Shown: piece by piece, positions 24,101 to 35,229 of the stretch | How positions within the stretch are numbered: the stretch's first letter is position 1 | Layout: each line of letters starts with the position of its first letter | Assembly (NCBI RefSeq): GCF_910592395.1 | Contig: NC_088310.1 | Location: forward strand, 4,719,501 to 4,783,500 | Direction of reading: 5' to 3' | Length of the DNA: 64,000 bases | Source of the DNA: Lineus longissimus | Taxonomy: Eukaryota; Nemertea; Pilidiophora; Heteronemertea; Lineidae | Made by a program: the position numbers and the translations under genes | The notes under the pieces: model-generated | What the model was told of the DNA's origin: nothing | Databases searched by the model: none | What the model saw: the letters and a program-made list of their open reading frames with translations, nothing else

Positions 24101-26472
24101 ATGAATTGAATTAGGGGAAAAAGACCCCTCAATTCTGGATGTGACTATCATAATCTTATTAAGGTGTTCCACACCTGAAACTGTCCAGAATCCGTCTTTG
24201 AATGGCATTTTTACTGGAAGACACTGACAGGTGATCACTGACAGCCACACAGATGACAATTTTCTCCTGAAAAAACTAAAAATAAAAATATTCTCACCTT
24301 GCGGCTCTGATGTAAATTGTGTCTTTTTCACCCCCAATGCCCCGATTATCACAAGCACTAATAGAATGAACAGTAGTATTGTCAAGATTCCAATCACTAT
24401 GAGAATTATCCACAACGCTCTATTTTTTGAAAGGCAATTAGATCCATTTTTACTATCACTGTGGTCTGGCTGAGATATTGCTTTTGCCGAATCATATAGA
24501 GGGTTCTGCCTTTTTCTGAAAGAAATGAAGGCAAAAGTATAAGATCATGGAAAGGGTCCACTGCAAAACATAGAAAGGATAATCGCCACAACAAAGAGAC
24601 AATATTTAGAGCGAGTATGAAAAGAAAATCACCAAATGCTACAACACTGTATTCAACGTGCTTGGTGTGCAGTTTTCAAAATGAAGCATAATCCTTGGTA
24701 CTGAATTTTGATCCAGGGAATGAAATTTGACTCAGGGTTGTATATATTATCATGGTCAATCATGGTGGCAGAAATTTGGTTTGTTTTTGCGATCAAAGGG
24801 TGCCGTTTGCTTGGAGGGGTTAAAGCTAGGGTCAGTAGCAGAAGCAGGTTAGCTGACTTACCTGGGTCCCTCACTGATTATAGAGACATCACTTCCCGTC
24901 TGGGAGTATATATCAAAGGTGGAAGGAAGGCTCGATAAGGGCGGCATAGGGGGAGGACTTGGTGTATATCGGTCATCGCTGTGTGAGAACTTTTTCAATC
25001 TATGTAAAACAAATAAAGGGGAACTTCCCTTTATCACAGCGTTGCGTCAGGGACAGCTAGGGGATGATGAAATGCCCTGTCACAGGTGTCCATTAGAATA
25101 GACTTTAATTCACCGTGGTTTTGTTTTGGTATAAGAGGCGGACGCACTGTCATCAGGTTCCTCAGAGGTCAACACAAGTAACAAGAAGCAGGCAAGCACA
25201 GGACATTTAGTGATGAGACAACATCTAACCTAACACATAACAACATTGCTATGAACAAAAACAATGATCAATAAGACAATCAAAATGGTAACCTTCTTTA
25301 TGTTCCATGTCCTAGAACCTCTGAAGGACTGACCTTGAGATCTCAAATATTTGACCTTTCATTTCAAGGCTTGACCTTCAAATTTCAAAGCCTTGGCCTT
25401 GACCTTGTGATCTCGAACTCAAAGACTTGTTCTTGAAGGGTCTCAAAAGAAGCTTTGTCCAAATCAAAAGTGACCTGCAGATGAGCAATTTTTGCCGCTA
25501 CAGCCCACAATCATGATTGCATGTGACACATATTGCTCGTTTGCGGTGGTCATCGCAGGTGCCTGGGACACAAATTGTGACTGCGGCGACAGGTGAGAAA
25601 TATCTCACCAAGTGATTACCAGCCAACCCACACACGAGAGATCTTTTAATCTCACATCGCAGCAACCATAATCACAAGTTGCAGTGAAAAAGTGCTTGTT
25701 TGCATGGCATTCAAATGGCTTGTTTACCTCAGGCTCAGTGAGGCAAATGACCTTGGACCAGGCTTCTCTTTCAAGGTCAGCTTCACAAACTTACCTTGGC
25801 TGACTTTTACTTGTTTTTGCTAATGGCAATTCCTCGTAGTCATGTACAGAACTAGCTGGACGGTTATTCTTTGTGGAGCTGATGTGGCTTGGAATGGCAA
25901 GATTATCGGGACGTTTCTTTGAGGTACTGTTCGCACTTCCAGCACCAGTGGGCAACGGGCACTGGTTTTCATATTTATGAGCAGAGGGATTCTTCACAAA
26001 GACTTTCGGCGTTGGCCGTGGACTTTTCTTGGGTGGAAGTTCGGGTATTATATCTGCAAGATCTGCAATACCTGAAACATGGCAAAGAAATTTATGATGA
26101 TAAAGATGATAGATGCATTTTTGGTCAATTTGAAATGCAAATGCGTGATGTACGAGAAAACCAGAGACTATACAGTAAAGTGTTATAAACAACCAATAAC
26201 TCTCGGCCCCGACGTGATATGCACGTCATATCCGCATGTCAAGACGTGTCATGCACATCACCGACAGCAAAAGGGTTCATTGCAAAAGTTACACCTCCCT
26301 TTTCACAAACATCACTGGCATAAGCATAAATGTGGCATTAAACTGACAGTTCTGCTGGTGTGTATCTCCAAGTCTGATGGATGAACTCACCAGAATCCTT
26401 ACTGAGGGAGTGGCCAGTCTCCTCGACCTCTCCGTCGAATGCCCGATTGGTCACTCCGATATGTGCACTCAT
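17925..26472 (-). CDS. unrecognised type II membrane protein with coiled stalk and alternative cysteine heads
   Basis: Seven shared coding exons: 26391-26472, 25795-26071, 24298-24515, 23883-23968, 23526-23699, 22889-23092 and 22644-22739. They are followed by one of two last exons (18891-19085 or 17925-18113). Phases close exactly, giving 443 or 441 residues. There is no signal peptide. The cytoplasmic part (1-153) is Pro/Ser/Lys-rich and holds tyrosine motifs DYEEL and NPLYDS (NPxY-like). One membrane helix spans about 154-181 (LWIILIVIGILTILLFILL). Residues 193-347 form a helical stalk with sequons such as NKT, NTS and NST. The end is a short domain with five cysteines (C, CxC, C, then C in IHVLMCST). 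This layout suits a cell-surface receptor or ligand, but I recognise no family. The donor after exon 23883-23968 is the weaker GTTGGT. The upstream 5' UTR was not resolved. Confidence 0.7.
18891..19085 (-). CDS. proximal alternative last exon, five-cysteine domain (version 1)
   Basis: This exon is entered in phase 0 after TCTGATTCCAG, encodes 64 residues and ends at a TAG (18891-18893). It reads SYVVVGAQCSTIGF, then CNC, then CRIHVLMCST. The loop between the first cysteine and the CxC differs strongly from the distal copy, while the framework is kept. That is a pattern expected for swapping binding surfaces. Confidence 0.7.
   Translation of the reverse strand, partial: SYVVVGAQCSTIGFKSHSRKIAPLIINGQETPYLTYKCNCIKKEVNFKKFECRIHVLMCSTAQK
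19086..22643 (-). other. large intron, no further exon recognised
   Basis: About 3.6 kb lie between exon 7 and the proximal last exon. A near-perfect 23-bp palindrome lies at 22125-22147 (CAGTTATGGGA, one base, TCCCATAACTG). A frame at 22333-22540 opens after an AG but is in the wrong phase and hits a stop, so it is not called. No RNA gene was seen. Confidence 0.5.
25330..25410. promoter_or_regulatory. cluster of nuclear-receptor-type half-sites
   Basis: Four TGACCTT-type half-sites (complement of AAGGTCA), plus a CAAGGCTT and a GGCCTT variant, occur within about 80 bases of an intron of the membrane protein gene. Such half-sites are bound by nuclear receptors. The local sequence is repetitive, so the cluster could be a simple repeat by descent. 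Confidence 0.3.
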
Positions 26473-27510
26473 AATGAACAATCACAGTCTTTTAGCTAGC
26501 AAACATGTTGGAGGCCAGGAATATCTGAAAAGACACACAAGGACAGAAAAGGATAAGAGAGGAAAATAATTTGTTATAATTGAGCTGATATAGAGCAGGT
26601 AAGTATGTACTGAAAAGACGAGCCTTAAAAAGACATATTACTATCAAAATAGTGTGGAAAAAAACCACAGGAACTGCTGTATTATACATACCACAGGAAA
26701 CACAAGAGGATCTAGATTACACATATAATTGTCAAAGATCAAAGGTTTCAAGCAAAGCCTGATGATATCAACTTACACACTCCTAATCCTCAAACTTTTT
26801 CTCCACCTGCCTTGAAAATTCACAATAATAAATAGTCCTACAAACCTTCAAACATTCCTCGAGATATTGCACGCCAACTTGTTTAGATACATGTATGCGG
26901 TTATTGAATGAAATCATACCCTCAGGTACAATAGGAACACCGTTCAATACATTAAGAACACCTAAACTTTACAATACAAAACGACCTGATGTTTTATTAT
27001 CTGGTACAGCACAATATCGTCATGTGACCTCAGCATTTGGGGACAATCGCTCTATAAATGCCACTGACATAGTCTCAAGTCATGCATGGGATATCTTCAG
27101 ACAAAGATTTCTTTGATATGATCCAAAGGATAGATAGGACATAGAATAATTGACCGAGTTTTAAAACATGACCAGTCGCTGGCTTCTTCAATTCTCTCAT
27201 CATGATCCGGGCCATAATCTGAAATTGACTGTTCCAATAATATTTCACGGCACAGAATTTCAAGATGTCTTGAGAATTTCAAGTTAGGCCCAAGGCCCGC
27301 ATTTCATTCCAGTCAAGTATTCATTGATTTTTCAATGATCCAGTTTGGAGAAGTCATGGTCCTGCTGCAAGCCATTTTGTATGAAAAACCCACATATCTC
27401 ATGCCCATATTGCCCCTTTAATGAATCCAAATGTTTGAACAGGGCGTGGGTGGTGAAAAAACCCATGCTTCAATACGCTACAGGTAAATGTCAATCGGAA
27501 GATCAATATA

Positions 27511-28042
27511 CAGATCAAACAAACTCTCAAGTATTTTTAAATCTGGTTTTCCTATCTGTCAGGAAATAATCATTAGCAAACACGATAAAAATAGATTCGA
27601 CATCAAAACTTATTAGAACGGTAATTGTCCGTATAAGGAGACAATATATCAGTCATCTGTTGGTTTATCGATAAAACACTGCACTGATAAACCACAGATG
27701 ATCTTTAATCAAAGCCTTATCAGTAGATGTGACCAATTCTGACGACACGCATCGCAATGAGCATTTGAAGAATTTACAGATCAAACATACTCTCAAATAT
27801 TTTTAAATCTGATTTTCTTATCTGTCAGGAAATAATTATTAGCAAACACGATAAAACGAGATTCAACAGCAATATTTATTAGAACGGTAATTGTCCGTAT
27901 AAGGAGACAATATATCAGTCATCTGTTGGTTTATCGATAAAACACTGCACTGATAAACCACAGATGATTTTTAATCAAAGCCTTATCAGTAGATGTGACC
28001 AATTCTGACGACACGCGTCGCAATGAGCATTTGAAGAATTTG
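27511..28042. repeat. 266-bp direct tandem duplication carrying an internal palindrome
   Basis: Copy 1 (27511-27776) and copy 2 (27777-28042) are about 95% identical by eye. Each holds the short inverted repeat ACGGTAATTGTCCGT. Each also holds a longer one, in which TCATCTGTTGGTTTATC pairs with GATAAACCACAGATGA across about 16 bases. No open frame runs through it. Confidence 0.9.
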
Positions 28043-29677
28043 AGTTGAATATTCTATCAGGAACTACACATTTCCTGCCTTCACATGACGATGTCTGCTT
28101 TGTACAGTTCTGAATTGTAAGTTGACATCAAACTGATGATGGCGATGTGTGAATATTACATGCCTATTTATCAGAGGTGTGGATAACAGAATTTAAACAT
28201 GACAATGCCTTTGATTTTCTTATAAGTGATGGGACGGGCTACAATTTTTTCAGTCAGACACCTGGGGCTTGGTAACGTTATAACTATGTTACCCCAGAAG
28301 GTATCTTCGACGTCAACTCTGAAAATAGTCACACCAAATCGGCACAATCAGTAAAACGTCCCCTCCCACAACGATTACTAACAAAACAAGAACCAACACC
28401 ATTACTTCAAACAGAAGCATGGACAAGACTAGTTAAATTCCTTGCACCTAATGTTACATCATATTACTTAGCACAAGAATACTTGAAGGGTGAAAAGGTT
28501 AAGTGTATATTCAAATGAAACAAAAATAAAGGACCAAGTAGGCCTCATACCTACGTGATTTTGGCGGGAATGAAACGTATTACCCAAAGAAAATAAAATG
28601 CTGACTTACATTTTGATAGGCAAGTACACATGCAGAGTTGGTCTTGTATAGACGTAGCAAAGTCAGATGTCAAAATAATATCATGATGGAATTACATAGT
28701 TACCTACTCACTAAGGTAACAATTGTCATTATCACAAGTGGAGACCATTACATAACACTAGTTTGTGTTTAAAAGAAATTGTCCTCAGGACATGTTGGGA
28801 TCTATATGAAGGGTATGGAAATAACAGTGTAACTTTTACCCCCACCATTTTTAAGCGAAGAACATTTTATCACTCTTTTTCTTTTTCAAGCAATACATAG
28901 AATAGAATGCACAATTATCATCAACGCAATACATGCAATGTCAATTTGGGTTTAAAAGTATCACAGCCATTTCAAGTGTCCTCCAAGACACTTGAACCAA
29001 TTTCAGAATTTAGGGCCATGAACTGTTGAGGTTACTTTCAAAATGTTCCTATTATCGTGACTTCATATTCCTAAAATAAACCTCAATGAATATTCCTTCG
29101 GAAGAAGACTCCCTGGGATGATTAAGTGCTTTGAGCAATGATCTGTCCATGGAAAGGTTTTGAGATGAGTTTTCGTGTGTTAACTTTTTCAAAAGACATC
29201 TGCAGGATTGTTTAAAGTACATATAGGTAAAGGGATAGCCATCACAAAGATTTGGAAACTGAATCAAATGGAGAGCAAACCTACCACCACCATTGTTTGA
29301 GGGGCATTAAAGGGAGAAGACAGATGGAGTGATGACTTGACCTTGCCTAGCTGAGCTTATGTTTATTACCAGAGCAATGAATCATTGTTTCTATTGTTTA
29401 TGGTAGGCATAGATTGAGATCTGCCTGATCATGATGTTACCATTCTTGAAATGCTTTCATACACCAAGTTTCTTGATAATCAATACAATCAGATCAACAA
29501 CCAATTACTAAAGCTATAACATACATTACATGAACTTTACATTGCCTGATAACACCATCACAATGACAAGAGGAGAAAACAATATCGAAACCAGAAGTTC
29601 GCTGGACTGATCAGTTTTGAAGAAGTTTCTCTTAGCCACTAGTACAGAAACAGGGAACCTTTTTGACTCATACAAGG

Positions 29678-29790
29678 ACTGAAGCTTTTAGGTGTCTTAC
29701 TCAAGGACACAGAGACGAGGAAACAGCGATTCTTCCAGTAGTCAAACCCGTGACCTCCTGATTATGAGCCTGACCGGCAAACCACAGTGC
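29678..29790. repeat. dispersed repeat fragment, shared with 47.3 kb
   Basis: It contains CTCAAGGACACAGAGACGA, then a variable part, then CCTCCTGATTATGAGCC. A similar order is found at 47322-47430. It resembles the conserved part of a SINE-like element, but no clear pol III boxes or tail were found. Confidence 0.5.
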
Positions 29791-30916
29791 TCAGTATGAT
29801 TATTTTGCCCTGTACCCACTACAAAAGATTTCCATTAGGCCGAGCATGGGAAAAAACGGTCAACGTGCAGCTCACAGTATCTATTAGCCAGACTTAGTTA
29901 CATTATAGTACAGACGCAAATATCGTTACTCACCGAATAAATTTTGACAAATTCTTAACTTTCCAATGAGCACTGAATAATCAAGCTAATTCCATAGAAT
30001 AAACACCTTTCAGACACAGCCCTGCCCTGCCTGTGGACTTAGTAATGGACATCTATATGTCACACCACCAAATTCCTATTGGCAATAGTCAAAGGCTATA
30101 GTGTATGTTTAGGCGTGTGCTAGAGGCCTGTGGTAGTCCATATACTTAGAAATGTATTAAATATATGCATAGATTGCATTGAATAGCCTAATATAGGTGA
30201 AAGCTGTTGTCCTGCTCTGTCCAACCATCCAAGTGTGACAACCACTGGCACGGTTTGAATCGGCTTGAATCACCACCACCTGCATTCATTCAGTGAAATA
30301 ATGAATCTCGAATGCCAATGCCATGACCAATAAGATCAGGATGTTCAAGACATTTGGTTGGGCCAATTAACAAACCAGGCCAAGATATTAGATTAAACAA
30401 ACATGAAATCAAAATAACAAATAAATCATGAACTATCTCATATTGGCTGGAAAATGGAATGAGCCCTTCCTTTGTAAATTGTGGATCTCATAATGATTTC
30501 AATTTTTTTTACAAAGCAGGATGCCATTCTCAGGCTCACAAATGTCATCCTGCAGACCAGCAATTATTGTTGCAAATGATAAAAATCACTTGTCTGCAGT
30601 GCACTTTTTAAATGAACGTCTTCTACAAAATTAGGAAAGAAACTAAAATTACCAGTAGCTATGCACCAACATCAAATGGGGAAAGACCTCTTGAATATAA
30701 TGTTACAATACTAAGGGATTCTCTGATCGGAATTCGGACTGAGCACATACCGAAGGGGATCAGACAGGAAAGGGACTACAATGGAAAGGCCCACAGGAGT
30801 CCAAGAACAATACAGAAGATTATCCCTGCTTACTTAGCATTTGAGCACACAGTGGAAACACTAATGAATGTTAATGACCACACCAATTAGCACTTCCATT
30901 TGCCTAGTTCAGTGTA

Positions 30917-31094
30917 CAGTAGAACCTCTCTATTAAGGACACCCATGGGAATGACAAGTGCTGACTTAATAGAGAGGTGTCCCGATAGAGAGGTCAAATT
31001 GAATTGAAACAACCAATTTGGGACCAAAACAACGAGTGTCCTCAATAGCGAGGTTGTCCTTATAGAGAGGTGTCCACTAAGGGAGGTTCCACTG
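30917..31094. mobile_element. 178-bp pogo-like MITE
   Basis: The left end CAGTAGAACCTCTCTATTAA and the right end (complement CAGTGGAACCTCCCTTAG) form terminal inverted repeats. Both ends are flanked by TA (30915-30916 and 31095-31096), the target duplication of Tc1/mariner and pogo elements. The inside repeats the 'gaggtgtcc' theme in both directions and has no open frame. A truncated relative lies at 53867-53925. Confidence 0.85.
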
Positions 31095-31871
31095 TATAGG
31101 CAAGAATTAAAAAAGGCAAGTCTTTGTCAAGGCTTCCACTAAAATTTGGGCTTTCATCATCATCATAATCATTATCCATTTTCGTCTTCTTCACATATAT
31201 CATTATAGAGTTGGGAAATCCTGCTACCCAACTAACCAGTTATCTATCATACCCACTTGACATTTATATCTTATCTTTCATGTTTGTTAGGTGGTATTTA
31301 ATATCAATGAATATCAATATATCAATGAACAGTAGACCTGGAACAAGTAATACAAGTCTGCACCCTCTAAACCTTATATAGCCACTATTAGCCTCCATTA
31401 ATGTACATGTACTACCATAGACAAGCTAACATGGTGCATGAAGTAATATGGTATACACTTTACAGCGATCTCTTAAGTTACTCTTAGTCTAAAAAAGACA
31501 GTGGTATATACTTACAGAAATAGTATGATAGTTTGCAGACGATAGATCCTACATTAGAAGGTTTCGCCTAACTCCCAGATAAATCAAGAAAACAGTGATA
31601 AACTTGGGGAGCAAAAGTTTCAAATAGGGAAAGACAATTTTTGATCACAACAGCACCGACTGGCGTCGTAAGGGAGAACTTTCAAAACGACCACACCCTT
31701 CAGTAAAGAAGTTGTCTCTTTACCCACGTGTTAGTTTCGCGGGCTTTTCCATATGTATTCTGGGTGAGGTATGTGTCTATTTTTTGGAGGGGGGGGGGGG
31801 GGGGCATAGGCCGTCGGTTCGGCCTGCAGAGTGGCAATCGATTCTCTGGATATCACGTTGTGATTATATAT

Positions 31872-32080
31872 TAATCTTTATCTCTGGACGTGATTATGGT
31901 CATTAGTCTCTGGATGTGAATGTGGCCGACATTTGTCTCTGGGTGTGACTATGGCCGACATTGTCTCTAGATGTGATTATAGACATTCGTCTCTGGATGT
32001 AATTATGGCCATTCGTCTCTAGGTGTGATTATCGACATTAGTCTCTGGGTGTGATTATCGACATTAGTCTCTGGGTGTGA
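31872..32080 (+). repeat. about 30-bp tandem repeat, around seven units
   Basis: Units of the form TCTCTGGATGTGATTATGGC, then GACATTAGT or CATTCGT, repeat with a step of about 28-31 bases and moderate divergence. The last two units are nearly identical. A run of 15 or more G lies just to the left (about 31789-31804). Confidence 0.85.
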
Positions 32081-32317
32081 CGTAGTTTTCCCGCGGCGTC
32101 AATTCAGGTGAGCGATACCGGTGTGGCAGAAACCTAAAACCACTATATTATAGTTTATTCATTTGTATTTTATTAAGAATGGATCAATCACTGATATGGT
32201 TAGGCCGAACGAACTTCTAACAACAGGATGCTTTTGTACTACATGTATGACTCTTCTCTCCAGACAGTCTTTCACATCAGTCCTCACTCGTTGCTGTCTT
32301 TTCGCAGCTGACGCGGT

Positions 32318-32355
32318 CATTGGAAAGTCTAGTTATTGCTACGACTTTCCAATGA
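32318..32355. other. 13-bp perfect stem-loop near the HLX 3' end
   Basis: TCATTGGAAAGTC and its exact complement GACTTTCCAATGA are separated by 12 bases. On the minus strand it would sit in the HLX 3' UTR if the poly(A) signals at 32154-32173 are used. Confidence 0.6.
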
Positions 32356-32679
32356 TTGAGACAGTCGCGAATAGACTACAAGTCTAAAGGAAAGCATCTT
32401 GACCCTCAATGCATTGACATTGCTCAGCTTTCAGAGAACGCGCGTATGAGCGGAGGTGCGGAGGCAATACCGCTGGAAGTTCAGTATGAAGGAAAGTGAC
32501 AGTCAGTGAAACTGTGGTTAACCATAACGGAATAAACGTAAAGGTATGACTTTCGCTGATTCAAATGATATCAGTATTGTACAAGTCTTGTTTCCAAAGC
32601 TCCCGTGTTGGGAATACCATGCATATCTTTACTGTCAATAAATCAACTCGAATGTGAAAGTCTCCTTTCCGTTTGCATC

Positions 32680-34602
32680 CTATTCCTTTGGTTCTGAATC
32701 TTCCCCGTTCTCTTTCTTGTATTCTTGCGAGTGACGCCATTTCATGCGGCGATTTTGGAACCAAACTTTCACCTGAAAAAGAAAGGACCTGAGAGTTACT
32801 GTGGTCTCGGCTCTGTCCCGTCTTCATCACATCATGGCCCTGCCCCAATGGGACGCCACATTCATCAGAAGTCTGGTACGTGAAATGGACGGACTCTATT
32901 AAAGTTTCATTTTGGACATCAAGACCACCTGTCGTGATAGACGTTTACAGTGATGTGTTGAATGTAAAAAAGCATCTTGTACTAGTGAAACTGAAAGGAT
33001 ATGATGTGAATGATAACCTAGCCTTTCTTTTTTGCTTTAAAATTAACAATGCACGCTGCCAGCTTGGAGTCTTTGGAATCGCATGTCGGTAGGAGAAAAA
33101 AGCCTGAGCAGACGACAGTTCGAAAATATGAACATTTCCCATCTCAACCTGTGGAGCGACCAACCAATCTCCTGAACCAAGGGATCTGTACCTGGGCATC
33201 AGAGAGTCCCAACATGGCAGCCAGCTGTCTTCTGTCTGGCTTTGACACGTATTTCTGGACTTTGAATCGCCTCTCCAAACCTTTCCTCTGTAATGTGGAG
33301 AAGACTGTTCTGGACCAGGACCGCTTGCGTTTAGACGATGAAAGATGTAAATCGACGGCGGGAAATGGCGAACTGAATGCACCTGGAAATAACAATGAGA
33401 TGTTCAGGTACATCCTGTTCCAAGGACTACCACTGCGCTCACACCAAAATTGGTAACGAAGAATGCAGGCACGTTTAAAATTACCCCTGGAAGACAAGAG
33501 GCTAATGGGCCTGGGACTCAGCTGCACAATAAGAACTGACAAAGAGGAACTGGGACCCCAGGGACCAAGTCGCAACCAGATACTTGATTCTCTACCCAGA
33601 TGAACCTATGCTATGCATCTTACCGGTTTGGAAGCTACTGCATGTATTGTGTCTGCTGATGAACTTTTGATTAATCGCTTGGGGTCGAAACCTGTTAGCT
33701 TGTGGTAAAGGTGACAACATTGACATGCTATGGCACGCCAGACAAGGTAGTTGTGGAAGACGATGATGCGGCTGGGCCATCATGGGCATTGGTTGACGGG
33801 GGACAAGACTTTCTGGAAAGATGAAGGGTTGCTATTGAGAATACAAGTCACAGCCAATTGGAATGCAATTGCAAGTGTCTCCACATAGACGTGTTTTAAA
33901 CTGTCTTAAAGTCTCGACTCGTTTTTCAAATGGTCTACCAAAGTCTTTGTCTTCGATCGTAACAGGTTATCGCCGCCAAGGACCCGGGTGTAGTGTAAAA
34001 TAACAGTCCGAAGTCGGCGAAAACGTCTCTAAAATGTGTCTTCAGTTAAAGACTTGCACATCGACACAGTTATACGTGAAAACAAAGCCATGAAGTGTCC
34101 TTGTATATCTATAATGCAAGTTGATGAGCAAGTCCATGTCATTTTGGGATCACATAGAACAAAATTAAGCCACGAAATCTGACTTACCTTTTCTTTTTGA
34201 ATCAATTGACAGTATCCGATCAATACCGAAACCAAGTGCTTTACTCCTCGTAGAGGCCGTCTCATTTTTCGTCTCCGCTATCCGTCCGTGAGCCGGCGCG
34301 TCCGCAGACCTATTCTCGGCCGGTGCCACCACCCGGTCGCTCAGAGTGGAGTAGGAAGACGGGTCCCTCATCTTGCCATGAACAGAGTTAATGTCCCAAG
34401 TCCTAGTGGGTGACGGACAACCAGACAAGACCTCACTTTCTAACGCGGGCGCTCTCAACCCGGCCCAGCCGCCGTAGGTCAGGGACAGATCGTGCCCAAA
34501 TAGTCGAGGTTCCCCACCCAGATCCCCCTGCGTTGTGAATTGCTGACGTCCATCATCATGATCATGTCGTTGGGGTGCCGGCTGATGATGTATTATTGTC
34601 AT
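32680..34602 (-). CDS. HLX: HLX (H2.0-like) homeobox transcription factor
   Basis: Three coding exons: 34188-34602, 33192-33382 and 32680-32772. They total 699 nt (232 residues). The homeodomain spans about residues 159-218. It starts RSWSRTVFSTLQRKGLERRF, continues KYVSKPDRRQLAAMLGL, and its recognition helix reads VKVWFQNRRMKWRHSQE. The RSWSR start and the KYVxKPDRRQLAAMLGL block are typical of HLX/H2.0. An intron splits the homeodomain at positions 44/45. Residues 125-132 (FGIDRILS) form an EH1 motif, which in this family recruits Groucho/TLE corepressors. The protein is less than half the length of human HLX (488), mostly because the N-terminus and the tail after the homeodomain are short. 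AATAAA on the minus strand at 32154-32173 would give a 3' UTR of about 0.5 kb. An earlier 5' exon cannot be excluded. Confidence 0.93.
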
Positions 34603-35229
34603 TTTTTGCCTGTAAAAGGGAATGAATTACGTAAACACCCTAAATAAATTTCACAATAATAGTTCCGGACGGATTAGGGTATGGTTCTATCGAGATCATA
34701 ACCGTCAGTACCTCAGAGGTTAAAACCGTATAATAGAATCCTTTGGTCCCCGGACATTCTATCCTGGGACATTATAAAATTTTACACCGGCGCTCCATTA
34801 CATTGTTGATTGCATTGTTACGTACCTTATCACAGCTTCCTTATGACAAAAAAGTAGTATCCTTCCTTTATTTCGATAAAGTCGATGAGGGAATATAAAC
34901 TATAACTTCCCTGTAACTGACAAGTGGAAACGACGAGCACAGACAATAGCGATGCTCTCGGATTCACTCCCGAATAAAATTGGATTCTTTGCGTCGTCTG
35001 CTCTGTAATGTTTATCAGTTACTTCCCGTTTATATGAAAGGCGTCAGTTTTTATAAATGATTTATGTCTCAAAAGCTCATAAAGATCTTACCGCAACACA
35101 TCGCTCGATTTTCTTATCAAATGATACAGCTAATGAACACCAGTAGCCCATCATTTCGCCACCCAATTAGCCCGGTTCACTTTTTCCTTTGCCAATTTCA
35201 TATTATTAAAGTGAAAGGATACAGGCTTT
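34603..35229 (-). promoter_or_regulatory. upstream region of HLX
   Basis: Sequence directly upstream of the HLX start codon, expected to hold its promoter. No TATA box with clear spacing or other decisive site was recognised. Confidence 0.3.

Larger units (their letters stand above)
26473..30916. other. gene-poor intergenic DNA
   Basis: AT-rich sequence upstream of the membrane protein gene (its promoter side). It holds the 266-bp duplication and a dispersed repeat fragment, listed separately. Short open frames, including those near 26.9 kb and 30.6 kb, lack splice context or known motifs. No gene was seen. Confidence 0.5.
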
